Of a DNA stretch of 6,922 bases, positions 6,393 to 6,922 are shown piece after piece. Location of the stretch: positions 1 through 6,922 of the forward strand of contig JAYEJW010000544.1 of the NCBI GenBank assembly GCA_034716535.1. The letters are read 5' to 3'. The position numbers and the translations under genes were made by a program. The notes below the pieces were generated by a model that saw only the letters and a list, made by a program, of their open reading frames with translations, did not search any database and was not told the DNA's origin. Source of the DNA: JAYEJW01 sp034716535. GTDB taxonomy: Bacteria; Pseudomonadota; Gammaproteobacteria; Chromatiales; Chromatiaceae. The number at the start of each line of letters is the position of its first letter. Position 1 is the stretch's first letter.

Positions 6393-6797
6393 CTACCATC
6401 CATTACGATCCTCCAGTATCTGGCAGGTCCCGAGGCCACACTCCTTTAGCGCCTCCAGGTGGGTACGCAGTATAAGGCGGACGCGACGCCACGAAGGATC
6501 GGCATGCAGGCTTTCCAACTGGTATGGATCGGTGGTCAGGTCATACAGTTCAGCATCCGTGAGAACCCCGTCGCCACTGAGGGTCTCGGCGTAGACTGCA
6601 GCACGTTGATCGCTCAAGCGTGTCTGCCGCACTGCAAGGTAAGGCGGGACGCCGAAAGGGCTGCCCACCGGCGGATGCTCAATCAGAAAGCGTTTACGCC
6701 AGGGTACGCTACCTGGCGAAAGGAGCGGCAGCAGCGAACGGCCGTCAACTGGCAGCCAGGGGGTCACCTCAGCCAAGTCGGCGATAGTAGGTGCCAT
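6393..6797 (-). pseudogene. C-terminal fragment of a sulfatase
   Basis: The 134-codon open frame begins APTIADLAE...DGRSLLPLL, the segment that in type I (alkaline-phosphatase-fold) sulfatases lies about two thirds to three quarters along the protein (usually D-LAPTI-DLAG, then DGRSLLPLL). It ends with the family's C-terminal signature AELYDLTTDPYQLESLHADP and a helix LRTHLEALKECG. Intact enzymes are roughly 450-550 residues. The catalytic N-terminal half with the C/S-x-P-x-R formylglycine motif and most metal ligands is absent. Upstream in the frame a TGA follows two codons before the ATG at 6797, and the DNA there is transposase sequence on the opposite strand. The ATG is therefore an accident of the junction rather than a true start. 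The fragment cannot hydrolyse sulfate esters. The remaining frame is intact, which suggests the break is fairly recent. Confidence 0.8.
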
Positions 6798-6922
6798 GAT
6801 AATTCATTCTGATCAGGGGAGCCAATTTACAAGTTTGGAGTGGCAAGCTTTCCTAAAGACGCATAATCTGCAAGCCAGCATGAGTCGCCGTGGGAATTGT
6901 TATGATAATGCCGTGGCGGAAA
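6796..6922 (+). mobile_element. IS3-family transposase (OrfB) fragment, C-terminal part of catalytic core
   Basis: From about 6799 the plus strand reads IIHSDQGSQFTS, then LEWQAFLKTHNLQASMSRRG and NCYDNAVAE to the window edge. HSDQGSQF and DNAVAE are hallmarks of the IS3-family integrase-like (rve) core: they carry the second catalytic Asp and the catalytic Glu. Exactly 35 residues lie between the Asp of HSDQG and the Glu of AVAE, the DD(35)E spacing of this family. The first catalytic Asp, the helix-turn-helix and OrfA are missing, because sequence left of about 6796 is sulfatase on the other strand. The element therefore lost its 5' portion here. Whether its right end and terminal inverted repeat remain lies outside the window. 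Confidence 0.88.

Noticed and set aside
1..6922. tRNA, rRNA, CRISPR arrays and riboswitches
   Set aside because: No cloverleaf with a GTTCGAAT-type T-arm, no rRNA-like sequence, no regularly spaced direct repeats and no known aptamer core were seen on either strand.

Overview
The window looks like chromosomal DNA from a GC-rich Gram-negative bacterium, perhaps a proteobacterium. The grounds are strong G/C at third codon positions, a near-consensus sigma-70 promoter and an IS3-family transposase remnant; the lineage cannot be fixed from this sequence. All convincing genes lie on the minus strand, so the layout below runs from high to low coordinates.

Right edge (about 6393-6922): a broken junction. 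The C-terminal end of a sulfatase (minus strand) abuts the C-terminal end of an IS3-family DDE transposase (plus strand). Each has lost its N-terminal part at the junction near 6795-6801. The roughly 850 bases to the left (5543-6392) hold no convincing intact gene. They do contain a short minus-strand stretch (about 5916-6041) with a clear codon-position GC bias, probably a decayed gene, and an imperfect palindrome.

Middle (4523-5542): a stand-alone gene for a cytoplasmic tetratricopeptide-repeat (TPR) protein. A gap of 372 bases follows, carrying a very good minus-strand sigma-70 promoter (TTGACC, 17 bases, TATGAT) and an 11-codon leader ORF that overlaps the next start codon by ATGA.

Left (1-4150): a likely five-gene operon read from that promoter. 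In transcription order it encodes a small charged protein with a C-terminal coiled coil (3557-4150), a PAPS-dependent sulfotransferase (2554-3516), a beta-propeller-like protein of unknown function (1326-2549), an alpha/beta hydrolase (236-1240), and a second sulfotransferase cut by the window edge (1-192). The two sulfotransferases are close paralogues (40 of the first 53 residues identical) and bracket the other two genes.

The best biological reading is a sulfation cluster of unknown product: two sulfotransferases with nearly identical PAPS-binding N-termini but possibly different acceptors, a serine hydrolase that could make or trim the acceptor, and a propeller protein that may act as scaffold or binder. 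This is inference from gene order. The combination is not one I recognise as a described system.
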